Shown in pieces: positions 1 to 10,688 of a DNA stretch of 64,000 nucleotides. How positions within the stretch are numbered: the stretch's first letter is position 1; each line of letters begins with the position of its first letter. Source of the DNA: Vitellaria paradoxa (Eukaryota > Streptophyta > Magnoliopsida > Ericales > Sapotaceae); assembly GCA_019916065.1 (NCBI GenBank), contig CM034239.1, positions 47,381,812 to 47,445,811 on the forward strand. Reading direction: 5' to 3'. The position numbers and the translations under genes are program-made. Under the pieces are notes generated by a model. The model did not search any database and was not told the DNA's origin. It saw nothing but the letters and a program-made list of their open reading frames with translations.

Positions 1-224
1 GTGGATCTTATCTCTTCTGTCTCGTACCTAACCCTTTTTTCCTCATCACTAACAATTCGAGCCCTCTTAACCTCTACACCGGGCTCGAATGCATTAACTA
101 TACGGTCGTTCCCTTCATTTCTGCTCACGCTAACAACGGTAGGATTTCGTTGATAGTGAAAAACGAGCCCGTTGCTGTCGGAGCTACTAGAGCTTGATAA
201 ACTAACCCTTTCGACGTTTTTCAT
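1..224 (-). CDS. Partial open reading frame of unknown function, cut by the window edge
   Basis: An ATG at 224 opens a frame that stays open for 74 codons to the window edge. The product is rich in serine near its N-terminus (a run of six Ser at about residues 9-14) and then in charged residues (Glu, Arg, Lys). I do not recognise a domain. Base composition is less AT-rich than most of the window, and a TATA-like box lies about 355 bp upstream of the ATG, which fits a plant gene start or the promoter and leader of a retroelement. The frame could be a nuclear gene N-terminus or a gag-like leader. Only the start is visible, so this is weak. Confidence 0.35.
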   Translation of the reverse strand, partial: MKNVERVSLSSSSSSDSNGLVFHYQRNPTVVSVSRNEGNDRIVNAFEPGVEVKRARIVSDEEKRVRYETEEIRS

Positions 225-577
225 TTCTAAAAATAAAGATAATCAGTATAAATGAATTGAATATCATAAAAAGATCAGACCGCTCACAACAACTCTGAGA
301 TACCTAGGGTTCTCTACGAATCTTATAAGGTTTGGAAGCCTACGATTTTCTGCATAAAAAAAGCACTCCTAACTAGTACCCACCACATCACAATAAAGAC
401 GAAAGAAACGGCTAACCAAAGTTGCATAGAAAGTTCATTACTTGAAACAAGCTTGAAAGCTTCCCGAAAAGATAAACGGCGGTGACAAGGAGGCGGTCGG
501 AAACGACATTAAAGACAAACAGAGAGCGGTAAGGACACTTCAAAAACGCGTAAAAGGGAAATCAGTATTGGGTGCCC

Positions 578-587
578 CTATATATAG
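578..587 (-). promoter_or_regulatory. TATA-like box upstream of the partial ORF
   Basis: The palindromic stretch CTATATATAG is followed on the minus strand by GGGGCACCC. It is 354 bp upstream of the ATG at 224, so it would imply a long 5' leader, perhaps with an intron. The upstream 600-900 region holds two overlapping short minus-strand ORFs that I read as promoter sequence and not as genes. Confidence 0.35.
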
Positions 588-1379
588 TGCTACAAAAATA
601 TATTTTGGATTTTAATTTTTGAAAATCAACGGCCTAGATCGAAGGTGGAAAAAATAGATCCAACGGCTCTCCAGTATCGATGCTACACATTTTGACAGTG
701 CCCAACGTGGCAATGACGCGTGGAGGGCAAGTGAAACAGCTGTGGCCTTTCGCCATACCTCTATAATTAATGCACCGCGTGAGTAATAAAGGCGCGTCCC
801 ATCCACTCCATAGAGCCTTTTCGGGATTAGGAGCACTTGATCCCAAAAAAAAAATCACCCGACTGATCACGTTCATTGTAGATTCCTTTCGACCTTCTTC
901 GTTGACCGAAGGAATCAGGGGAATCTGATAGTGAAGTGATTACACTTGAAAAGTATAATTACAAACTCCACATTTTGATACTCATTGATACATTTAAGTA
1001 GTTAATTTCAGAGTTTTATCATTATTTTATTATTTATAGTATTTATTCTCTTAATTGTAGGTAAAAGGGTAAAATAAGTGAGATTAGTAGTGTTGAAAGT
1101 GGTTTCCGAGGAAGAAAAAATGGTCCAAAGTTCAAGATAGTTGAAGTGGTATGCAGCTGAAGTTCTAGCTTGACACCATATCAGTATTTTAATCATAACT
1201 TTTCACTCACAACTCAGATTGACCTGATTCTTTTTGGGTTGGAAAGAAGACTCAAAGGGTTACAACTTTTGTGTTTTAGCCAAAGCCTGAATCGATCATT
1301 TTCTAGATCAAAATCGCATTGGAATTTGAGGACAGAAACCTGTCACAAGCAGCAAACGAGAAGCAGAACTTGAAGAACA
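588..1379. other. Upstream region with no supported gene
   Basis: This is moderately GC-rich sequence up to about 930, then AT-rich sequence. It holds only short overlapping ORFs with no recognisable domain. The first part is probably promoter of the minus-strand frame at 1-224. Confidence 0.4.
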
Positions 1380-2626
1380 AAGTTTCTGTGGTCTGGACCC
1401 CCTGCCAGATGGTCCGGACCACAGTGTGTTATGTGCGCGCGACTTAACTCCGTCTTTTAGGGTTTTCTTTGCAACTTCTTTATAACATCTGCTACATGGC
1501 CGACCAAAAGGAGAGCCCTAGTTTTAGTTTTACATACTTTAGGAGAATTTTTTCATACTTTTCAAATACTTTTGAGAGTTTTAGAATAGTTTTTAGGGAG
1601 TTTTTAATATTTTGCTTCGTTTATGGAGATTTTGGAAGTTTGTTTGTTCTTTGCTGCACTACTCTTTCATTACGTAGTTTCAGAGTTACTTTCCATGTAA
1701 GTTGATTTTCCTTTCATTAATTTAATATATGATTTATTGTTCTCAAGTGGTAGATCGAATGTTTATGCTTACGTTTATTGCTTTCATTTTGTTTAAAATC
1801 ATGTTAAAATAAAACCCTAGTTCTTGGTTCAACGAATCAAGAATGGGTAGTTCACAAAAAATCTTGAGATGTTCGTAGACCCTTCACATGGGTTGTGAGA
1901 GCTCATGCGTAACCATGTTAAAATCTATTTTAACTTGTTTCGAAAATATTCGAAACCGAAAATCTTTAACCATACTCATTTGAAGTCACTGGTATGGGTT
2001 TTCGAATATAACCGTTTATATACTTTTGAACAAGATTAAAAATAGGTTTCGAATTCATTTTTAGTTTCGTTTGTTTGAAAAACTTTCGGAAACAAAAGTT
2101 TTTAACCATGTTCGTTTGAAATCACTAGTACTAACTTTTAATTAAAATATTCTTAACACTTTTCGAACTAAACCCTAATCTAGATTTGAATCTAAACATC
2201 CCAAGATGAAGTAGTGAACTACTCGGACTTGAAGTTGAATCAAGAACCTAGTTCGTATTAAATTTGCAATTCGATTTAATTTTCATCATACTTACTTTAC
2301 CCTAAAATTTAAAGTAGTGTTTTTAAATTTAGTTGAATTTCTTGAGATATTGCTTAATTCATTAAAAACCTTGAATTCTTGAGTTTATTAGTTTAATTGC
2401 TTTAAAATAGTATTCCAAACCTTGCTTGAAATTAAATTTAGAATTTCATGAGTTGCTGAAAAATTAGTTTAAATTAATTTAGGTTCATCTACTAACTAAG
2501 AGAACAAGTCTAGAGCTTTTAACAAAGTCCTCCCTGTGGAGATGACCTTGGTACTCACCGAGTTTAAAACTATGACTATCCTCTTGCACTTGAGAGGTAG
2601 AACCCAAACACAATTTAGGGTCAGCC
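1380..2626 (+). mobile_element. Possible LTR-retrotransposon remnant (LTR-like)
   Basis: The stretch starts with a strong hairpin (1386-1424). It runs through leader-like, T-rich sequence with AAACCCTAG motifs and ends near 2520-2626 with a segment containing CTCCCTGTGGAGATGACC and a CTTGCACTTGAGAGG stretch. That last segment resembles the 3' part of many plant LTRs. No partner LTR, primer site or coding domain is visible, so assignment (Ty3/gypsy is my guess) rests only on resemblance. Confidence 0.25.
1386..1424. repeat. Inverted repeat / hairpin, 14-bp stem
   Basis: CTGTGGTCTGGACC at 1386-1399 pairs with GGTCCGGACCACAG at 1411-1424 with one mismatch and an 11-base loop. It is GC-rich inside AT-rich surroundings. 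Confidence 0.6.
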
Positions 2627-3189
2627 ATGAAGGATTGGTCCGGAGGAATTTGACCAACCTTATCGATTGGTCAGGTATTGGGTGATCGAGCTTTCCGTCT
2701 GATCAATCCAGTTAGGCTAATTGCTCACGCCATAATCATGTAACTGCCCTCTGACATGTTCCGTGATATCCGCTTACAAATACGTTGCCTGCTCAATAAC
2801 GGTTTGGGTAACTAATTATGGAATATCTGCATGGGAATTTGTGAATACACGTGGCACGATTTGATTCGATGAGAACATGAATTCGGTATAACTCACACGT
2901 ATGGAGTCCATGCAGGTTCATTTTCCCTCTATATATATTTACCTCCAGTGCAGGAAACAAGTACACTCTAACACCTATATTAAGCTCTGGCGTTACTCTA
3001 CCAAAATACTTTCTCAAGCCTTTTGTTTGCTAACTTAAGCATTGGAAGTTTCTTGACAGGCATCACACCGATGTCAAGACAAGATTCTAAGCACGGGTTG
3101 GACCATCCATAGTACTTCCAGTGAGCTGCACCATCAGCTTACATTCTAATCATTTATGATTACTTTAGTAGGCCCTCGTATTTTGCCAC
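2627..3189. other. Gene-free stretch
   Basis: I see no coding region or repeat here that I can support. A short minus-strand ORF at 2793-3017 has no recognisable domain. Confidence 0.4.
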
Positions 3190-3299
3190 CACTTGGTCTG
3201 GCCTTTTCGTCACTTGGCGCTTAATAGTGTTAGCAAACTTTATTTGTTATCAGGCCGATAGCAAAAAAATGTTCGCATCAAACAAATGTACGTAACAAA
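3190..3299 (+). repeat. Diverged copy of the GGCCGGCA / poly(A) repeat monomer
   Basis: It contains TCTGGCCTTTTCGTCACTTG, a GTTAGCAAACTTTATTTGTTA segment, a short A-run and ACAAATGTACGTAACAAACTG. It matches, with divergence, the monomer tandemly repeated at 10901-11391 and present singly near 24961 and, inverted, near 46680. Confidence 0.6.
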
Positions 3300-4493
3300 C
3301 TGCACGAGCTAAGTTTGATTTGTAAGTTTAATTTTTAATAATTTTTTATTTTTTTAAAGTTGATAGTCAAAATTTTTGATGTATTTGGTAAGGTAAATAA
3401 TAATTTTTAATAATTTTTAACAAATTTTGGTAATTGTTGGTGTTTGATAAAATTTTTAATAATTTTTTATAACTTTTGATAACTTTTTTTATGTTTTACA
3501 AAAATTTTGATAAATATTAAATTGACAAGTTACTGTACCTAAGTAGAATAGTGATAAAAATTAATATTTTGTAAAATAAAAAATAATTATTTTATACTCA
3601 AAATTTATCCACCAAACACAACCTTATCAGCCACTCCCATTTTTTCCGTGCTGGTGGTCTATGCACTGCAGCTTTAAATATTTCACTCATCACTCTGTTT
3701 GCGCCAGTGGACTATATTTTCGTGCCGGTGGTCCTATCCGTAACCATCACTTATCATCTAATTAATCCTTAACTGTTTTCACTCTGGAATTGATTTTATT
3801 TTAAAATAAAGAATTGCTTTGATTTGGTAAATAAAATTTTATGTTTGGAGCATATTTTAAATCTAAGAATTGAATTGATTTGGTTTAAGTGAAATATTAA
3901 GTTTAACCATGTGAATAGGAAGTAAAAAAATATGGTAAATATGATATAAAAGGATAAATTTATCTACTTATTTAGATTATTTAAAAAAATAATAAATTCT
4001 CATCAAATCTTATTATTTTCGATTAGATTTTAAATTCTATACAAACCCTAAAATTTAAGTTATGAAATAGAACCAAATTCAACTCATAAAATTTTATTTT
4101 AGTTTCAAACATAAGAACTGATGAGAATTTTCATCAAAATGTAACAAAATCCTATCAAATCTATTATTCTAAACGAAGTATTTGTGTTTTTCATGCTTAG
4201 AATATTAAATCCTCCCTCCCGAATCCACCATTAAGGGATTGGAGGTGAGCTTTCTAGTTACCATTTGATTGTGGATTAACGGACGCCCAACCTGTATTTG
4301 ATATATGGTCCAACTTCGCGCTGTTAAAACCCCTTCGATTTTAAAATTTTGAGCTTAATTCTATTGCAAACAATTTTGAGCCAACCAAACTCCCTTTAAT
4401 TGTCATTTGAACAGTTTAAGACATACTAGAATTAGAGAGAAAAAGTGAGAGATAGAGCCTTGAAGCAAATTAAACATAAATTTATACATACGT
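3300..4493. other. AT-rich flank of unit 1, probably the old UGT relic's intron
   Basis: No gene is seen. From about 3740 on, the sequence matches 18895-19670 and 39530-39720. The part at about 4200-4330 also matches 60690-60790, which lies in the intron of another UGT relic, so this flank is likely the remaining intron of the relic at 4496-5253. No second exon is found further left. Confidence 0.5.
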
Positions 4494-4495
4494 AC

Positions 4496-5253
4496 CTTTT
4501 AGTGGAGTAAAAAGCCATTTTCTAGCATAGCAAAAAACTGATAAAAACTCATGAAACCGCTGGCAGAGGCAGTCCAGAAGAGTGTGACAGGAATTCCAAG
4601 TTGTTCAGCCGCCGTGACGGTGAACATCATAGATGCATCTGAGACAATAGGAGTAACCGGAGGTATGTTTGATTAATTAGTGGCACTGCTATTGAGCTTT
4701 TCAACTAGGCTCAAAAAGGGCAATTATGTCTTGGGAAGCGTCAGCATCCGAAGGAGGCAGGCCATGTGGGATTGTTTGGAACTGGAAATCAGGCAATCCA
4801 TCAAGAGAATTAGGTCCTCTAGCCTTGGTGAAGCGCTGGTGGTTGTACGCTTTTGACAAAAGTTATGTGAAAGCCCATGTGGCCAGGGGCGATCCCCAGG
4901 CGACGAGTGGGGCCGCGGCCTCTTACGTTTTGAAACATTTTTAATATTTCTTTAAATTTTAAGATTTTTTTTATATAATATAATGTTTGACATCTTTTCA
5001 GTTTTACAAATTCTTTAATATTTTTATAGATTAAATTTTTTTTATATAATATAGTATTTAACCTCTAAAATTTATAAAATTTTACTTTATTCTCTACTTA
5101 AAACAAAATCTTTTATAATAACCCTTTTTACCCAAAATACTGAATCCGGGACCACTTGTGACGGGAGAGTTTTGCTAGTTTCGACGTTGCTTTGATGTGG
5201 CTTTGAAACGAGGATGGTATACCGAAAAGGTGAAGCTTGTTAGTCTGTGCCAT
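4496..5253 (-). pseudogene. UGT85-like exon-1 relic, interrupted by a DNA element
   Basis: Read on the minus strand from an ATG at 5253, the first 33 or so residues resemble a UGT N-terminus (MAQTNKLHLF, then QSHIKATSKLAKL, compare [14 protein letters not shown] in the intact genes). The frame is then broken by an inserted AT-rich element (about 4886-5148). UGT sequence resumes with [18 protein letters not shown] residues, an internal deletion of about 25 codons, several stops, and the motif TVTAAEQLGIPVTLFW. The exon-1 splice donor position is kept (AAAG|GT, exon end 4496). No exon 2 follows. This is a pseudogene older than the intact neighbours. Confidence 0.85.
4886..5148. mobile_element. 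hAT-like MITE inserted in the UGT relic
   Basis: About 263 bp of AT-rich sequence separates two parts of the UGT exon-1 relic. The left end reads CCAGGGGCGATCCCC and a GGGGCCGCGGCC palindrome follows. The right end (CTGAATCCGGGACC) looks like a decayed complement of the CAGGGGCGGATCC-type terminus seen in plant hAT MITEs. Flanks CCCATGTG and CACTTGTG may be a worn 8-bp target duplication. The right half recurs at about 39725-39777 beside another relic. Exact ends are uncertain. Confidence 0.5.
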
Positions 5254-5261
5254 CTCACAGT

Positions 5262-6759
5262 TAAGAGAGAAAGAAAGAGAGAGAGAGAGAGATCTTTCTG
5301 CAAAAATAATTATAATAAGTACCCATAAAGTTGCTTGTTTACAACTGTAGGTGCAAAAATAATTGAGAATACGTGGTATTATCCCGAGCACAAGTACATT
5401 TTGTAGGAATGTGCTCAGCTTCATGTTTAACAATCTGTTGACTATCACAAAGCTTCATCACTAAATAAAATGAGTTGATATGATCTTAATCATAAATGAA
5501 AAATGGTAATAAATAAATTAAATTTGTTATTTCATAATTAGCTCAGTTAGTTTCTTACTTTACAAGTATCAGACGGATGTGACATTTTGATATTTCTCAA
5601 GATTATATTTCACCAATGATACTCATTTCTCCCACGCATATTTAATGCTGAGTAGGAAACATTAAATGTTGAATAAAAAGCATTAAATATAAAGTAAATT
5701 GTTATGTATTTTGGTATATATATACAATATATAAAATCATGACTAATTAATTATTTTGACATTTATTTATTCATTCTATCTTACTATAAATACGACACTT
5801 AACACTAAAATTCAAATATACTCACTACTGTTAATTAAACATTTATTTTATCATTACTTTACATTCAAACCTTTCCTAACTAAAATTCAAGTATGCACAC
5901 TACTATTAATTGAACATTTATTTTGTCATTACTTTATACTCAAACCTTTCCTAATTTTATTATCAAAGAATTTTTGGTCGAAAACCTTCTTTGGCTATTT
6001 TCTCTAACTTTTCTTATTCTGCAAGTTTGATTTCAGTTAGTCCAATTGAGATGGTGACAACACGCAATAGTATTTTTTATTGTTGCACATTAACTTTTCA
6101 ATCAACATCAATCATAAAATAAGAGACTCGGGATTGAAGTACTGAGAAATGTCTTTCCCTCAATTATGGATATCATGTCATGAGTGTTTAGAGTTATAAA
6201 AATTAATATAAAATTATAAAAGTTACACTTTCGTAATTTGCAAAGTTGTAAAAATTAGTATACATCTATAAAAATTACAGTTTTGTGATTTATATAGCAA
6301 ATGAAAATTTTAAATTCTATAAAACTCCAAATAAGCCCCACATTTGATTTAACCGGTAAATCTTTGGGATGATAGAAAAACATCATTCAAAGAGAGTAGG
6401 TAATAAAATCTCCTAATTATTAACACTCTGTTTGCTTTCGACTTTATTTGTTGCAACCTGTAATATTTTGAAGAAAATCCATTTATTTATATTATTTTTT
6501 TGAAAAATTCTTTTTGTAATATGAGTAAATATTTTCTTGAAAAAAATTATATTGAAGGTTTCGTTGTTTCAATATAAAATATATATTTTTTTAAAATAAG
6601 GGCAAAAAAATGTTTTAGAAAAAAATATTTTATATTGAAATAGACGAAGCTAAGTGTAAAGAAAATGTATATATCGAAAAAATATTTATATAATTCTCAA
6701 GAAATCACCAAACATGAGGATGGCAAGAAGGATAAATTTAGAGTGAGAGGCCAAAAGCA
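5262..6759. other. AT-rich intergenic stretch shared between units
   Basis: This corresponds to about 39890-41330 in unit 3. It contains a short GA run near 5272-5292, TATATATACAATATATAAA near 5718, and a local repeat: CACTACTATTAATTGAACAT near 5900 repeats a neighbour near 5824. No coding region is supported. Confidence 0.5.
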
Positions 6760-6849
6760 CTAGAATCCAATAGCAATAACAGTGGGTAATGCAATGATCA
6801 CAATTGCCTTCGCCAAAAATGCAGCTTGTGACATGTTATTGGTAGGCAT
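6760..6849 (-). other. Short hydrophobic ORF (29 codons) downstream of the UGT gene
   Basis: From an ATG at 6849 the frame reads MPTNNMSQAAFLAKAI, then a stretch rich in I, V, A and L, and stops at 6760. The unit 3 counterpart (41329-41466) is open for 45 codons from the internal Met, and unit 2 keeps only the first part, joined to a UGT exon-1 relic. It could be an old exon fragment of another gene or chance. Function unknown. Confidence 0.2.
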
Positions 6850-7148
6850 GTTTGATTTATTAAATTTTACTAAAAATTATAAAAATAATCAATTTCTTCT
6901 AATTAAATTTCACTTTATATTAGTTTTATATCCATTTTTTTTTTAACTTTTCTTATTTTTTTTCTACCCAAACAACCCTTGTCATGTAGCAAAAAGACAA
7001 ATGAGATATATGTATGTATAAAGAAATTTGAGAGAAATTCAACCCAAAAAAGATGAAGGAAAAAAACATTGAGTAAAAGCACTAACTTGCACTAGTTTAT
7101 CAAGGCACTAAAGAAACGTCAACGCGATACTATCTTTTATTTTATCTC

Positions 7149-7154
7149 TTTATT
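7149..7154 (-). terminator. Poly(A) signal AATAAA of the first intact UGT
   Basis: AATAAA on the minus strand lies 48-53 bases past the stop codon at 7202. The unit 3 gene has the same signal at the same distance (41778-41783). Confidence 0.55.
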
Positions 7155-7201
7155 ACATTCAATAGGCGAGACAAGATGAAACATTGTGGCAGATTCAAAT
7201 T

Positions 7202-8834
7202 CTAGCCTCCAATTGATTGCAATATTTTGTTCACCAATTTGTCCAAATTCAAGGAAGATGAGCCACTCGGACCGCTTGCCTCTTCCGCCAATTTCTTAAG
7301 CTTCACAGCCTTCTCCTTCATTTTCTTCCCCTTCTCTCCTCTCATCAACTCTCTTACAAGTTTCTCCACTCCATCTCTCTTCACATCATTATTAATCTCC
7401 ACTCCAACCTCCCACTCATTGCACATATACCAACAGTTTGTTTGCTGATCGGAAATAAACGGCCAACAAATCATTGGTACTCCCGAAGATAAACTCTCAA
7501 TAATTGAATTCCATCCGCCGTGCGTTAAGAATCCTCCAATTGATGGGTGGTTCAGGACTTCCTCCTGTGGACACCAACTTGCTATTAGACCTCTTTCTTT
7601 AATTTCTTCCACAAATTCAAGAGGCAGAATTGCGGAGTCACCCATCACCAAATCAGGCCTAACTATCCACAGGAAGTAATAGTTGCTATTAGCAAGTCCC
7701 CACGCAAACTCCAACAATTGTTGTTTTGTCACGACTGTGATGCTGCCAAAATTTACATAAATCACAGAGTTGGATTCTTTGGACTCTAGCCATTCAAGAC
7801 ACTCTGATTCTTCTTTCCATAAATTGTATCCAATAGCTTTTGACAATATTTTGTCTTCTGATATCTGATCCAAAAGTAATTGGAGAGGTCCAATGGCATT
7901 GACAAATGGTAGCATGGATGAGAGAATGTCCAATAGATCTTGCTCCAAGGCATCAAATGTTTGAAGAATATTTGCGAAAGCTTTGGTAGCTTTGGAGGTT
8001 GCTTCCACGCAGAAGTTGAAAAATACATCATCGGGGTCTGTGGTTCGAACAAAACTTGGCAGATCTTTTAGCCGAATTCCTTTCATTCCAGGAATCCAAT
8101 TTATAATGGTGTCTAGGTACCCATTTGTTAGATAACTTTTATCTGCAATTGCACAAATAACATCAGCTTGGAACCAATGCCATTCAATAATTGGAATTAA
8201 TATATCTAAATTTATACCCATTAAAATATTGTTGCAAGAGTAATGTGATACTATCAAAATATTTGTGATGTTTATATGAAAAAAGAAACAACCAAAATGA
8301 TAAAGCAAAATAGTAAAATTGTAGTCCAGTTAATTTAAAACTAAATCTCATGAAGCTCAATTTTAATTTCAAGAATATTATTACCTAAATAATTTATCAA
8401 AAAAATTATCAGAATAATATGAAAAATTATAAACTTATCGTTTTAACTTTTAGGTAAAAACGCTTTCTAAGATATACTTTATTTGTAAAACTATCAATTC
8501 ACAGTATTTTGATAAATTCTTATAACAAAGTAGCATTGCCTTTTTCTTTCTACTCTTAATCCCTTTCAAAGGTGTAGGATTGATAGTATAATGGATGCAA
8601 TTGAAATTTTAGAGACAATCGTATTTGGACAAAAATAATATCAAAATGGGTGATTTTCTAAAAAATTCTGGTCCTATACCCAACTTAACCCAACCCAAAG
8701 TGAGCGGAAGTGTAGTCCATTTTTTCTTAAAATTAAAATCCATCAACTTCCCTTTCATTTGCAAAATTGTTACGGTTGATCGTTTTAGTTATTACACTTT
8801 CAAGTAAATTTTGTATGGTAGGACATCATTTTAC

Positions 8835-8872
<38 letters not shown>

Positions 8873-9389
8873 CTTTTAGAGGTGTAAGACCTTTTTCCCG
8901 CAGAGCGCGTAATTGATAAACGCCCATGAAACCACAGGCAGAGATACTCCAGAAAAGTATGACAGGTATTCCAAGTTGTTCACCAGCTGTGACGGTGAAT
9001 GGCATGAACCCATCCGAGACAATACAGGTAACTGGCGGATCAGAGGCAACAGTGCTGCCGCTGTCATTGAGATGGGAGAGGAGGTCGAGAAACGGAGCTA
9101 ACAAGCCGGTTGAAACAGATTGACAAAGAGAGACTATGTCTTGGGTTGCGTTTGCATCATCCGACGAGGGCAAACCATCAGGGATTGTTTTGAATTGGAA
9201 ATCAGGCAATCCATCGAGAGAATTAGGTCCTCTGGCTTTGATGAAGCGCTTGTGGTTGTACTCTGTGTTCACAAAAGTTATGTGAAAGCCCTTGTGGTGG
9301 AGGAGCTTTGCTAGTTTCAACATCGCTTTGATGTGGCTTTGAGCTGGGTGTGGTACGCAAACAAGGTGAGGCTTGCGAGTCACTTCCAT
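7202..9389 (-). CDS. UGT85-family UDP-glycosyltransferase, intact, two exons (unit 1 copy)
   Basis: Exons 8873-9389 and 7202-8142 join in phase 1 (AAAG|GT donor, GCAG|AT acceptor) to predict 485 aa, normal for plant family-1 UGTs. The start at 9389 is chosen because MEVTRKPHLVCV begins the N-terminal Rossmann fold as in UGT85 proteins and a TATA box lies about 90 bp upstream. The catalytic His is probably H19 in PAQSHIKAM, and the paired Asp is probably D126 in SDGFMPF. The PSPG sugar-nucleotide box spans residues 362-405 (starts [10 protein letters not shown], ends SDQ); its last Gln favours UDP-glucose. The enzyme should be a soluble cytosolic O-glucosyltransferase. Known UGT85 substrates include cytokinins, cyanohydrins and iridoids; the substrate here cannot be predicted. 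Unusual points are S-H-I-K-A replacing the common G-H-I-N-P near the catalytic His, and Gly in THGGWNS where Cys or Ser is usual. It is about 93% identical by eye to the protein from 41831-44000. Confidence 0.93.
8143..8872 (-). other. Intron of the first intact UGT
   Basis: The 730-bp intron has GT..AG ends and sits at the conserved UGT85 position, after the residues TPLK. The counterpart in the third-unit gene is 712 bp (42772-43483). The middle-copy intron is about 1.94 kb because of an inserted element. Confidence 0.9.
8836..8870. repeat. (TG)n microsatellite at the 5' splice site
   Basis: About 17 TG units on the plus strand, that is (CA)n on the coding strand, start immediately after the GTA of the intron donor (8870-8872). 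The other two UGT copies have only short, imperfect TATA/CACA stretches there. Confidence 0.9.
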
Positions 9390-9474
9390 GGTTGTGGAGT
9401 GGCTACAATGTGCAAGCTGATCCTCTCTTTGACTGCAATGGCAAACATTTACATAAGAACAATGCAAACTATGA

Positions 9475-9484
9475 CCATTTATAG
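9475..9484 (-). promoter_or_regulatory. TATA box of the first intact UGT
   Basis: CTATAAATGG on the minus strand lies 86-95 bp before the ATG at 9389. The third-unit gene has the same box at the same distance (44086-44095). The pseudogene has CAATAAATGG instead. Confidence 0.6.
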
Positions 9485-10688
9485 GAAGACATTTGTTATA
9501 AAAATGGCGTCGGCATTTTTGAACTGTCAATTTTACCATTCTCCCATCTTTTTTGAAAGTTCCAGTCCACTACTATTTACCTCTAAAAAATCGCACGAAA
9601 GTTCTTTTCACCCAATAAATTTTGTTAGAAATAAATGTATAAGAGTATTAATCCCAGAAAATATATTTTGTGAATTTTTTCATTTAAAATTTGACGTAGT
9701 ACAAAAATGAATCGTTTCGTGTGGATTTCCAAGTTAGACCAAATGGCTGCTAATTAGGAATTTTGAAATTCAACAAAGACAAGCAGTAATTCACGAAAAG
9801 TTAGTAGACAATTCTAAAAATAATTAATAATTGTGTTTAATAAAAAGACGAATCTGCCCCAACAACTATAATGTATATACATAAAAAAAAAATGACCTAG
9901 CCATAAGAAATGACTGATATGTCTAAAATTTATCATAATACATAAATATGGAATAATTGCAGAATTATAAAGAAATAAAAATAAATCAATACAGGATTGA
10001 CAATCAATTTGAACTTCTACCTTAACAGCATTTGTTAATTTAAAAATTTATAGAGAAAATAGTAAAAACTTCAATTTATGGCTCTAAATGACAGCATTTA
10101 ACCACTAGAAAACCTATATTGCAATCATAAGTTGTAAAAATTATTTTTCTTTGAAAATATATCTAAAATTCACATATCATTCATTTGAATCAAATACATG
10201 TGTACAAATTATCAAAAGCACCCTAAGCTTCATGATATAGTATAAAATTATATATTTTTGATAAATTAACAGTAGTCGGTAGATAAATGCTGACATCTAA
10301 TACATTATTCTAATAAAAGATTTTAGTCACATGTAAGGAAATAATACGAGTAATTTCGTAAAGACACAATCCAATTGATAAGGAATTAAAAATAGAGTCT
10401 CCAAGTTGGGCATATCTAATTTGAGAGAAGAAAGAAATCCAAAACGCTGTTATCGTCAGTAGAGGAGAGATTAATATTACTTGTGGTGTTAGTCTCGTAA
10501 CTTTAATCTTGTAAGCTATTAGATTAAAATCAAATAGTTTATAATAAAAGTAAATTAAAATTTTTTAAACTTACTTTTATTATGAATTGTTCAATTTTAA
10601 TCACACAACTCACAAGGCAATGTCAAGAGTTGTAACCCCCAGTCGTTTGTGATTACTTTAATAGGCTCTCTTATTATTTTAAATAATA
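9485..10688. other. Upstream region of the first UGT, no gene
   Basis: AT-rich sequence shared with 23760-24730 and 44100-45240. About 45 bp present upstream of the other two copies (motif CTTCGAC...CAACTTTAG) is missing at about 9531. No coding region is supported. Confidence 0.5.

Noticed and set aside
612..876. Two overlapping minus-strand ORFs of 74 and 80 codons.
   Set aside because: They lie upstream of the TATA-like box, overlap in different frames and show no domain; better read as promoter sequence.
7227..7448. Plus-strand ORF of 73 codons, repeated with near identity at 20310-20531 and 41856-42077.
   Set aside because: It lies antisense to UGT exon 2 and its conservation is explained by the sense-strand gene.
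8826..9539. Using the upstream Met at 9539 as the start of the first UGT.
   Set aside because: The extra 50 residues are not UGT-like, overlap the TATA box and differ between copies; the Met at 9389 starts the conserved fold.
8913..9710. Plus-strand ORFs of 62-125 codons over UGT exon 1, also present at 23217-23910 and 43524-44252.
   Set aside because: Antisense shadows of the conserved exon 1 in each copy.
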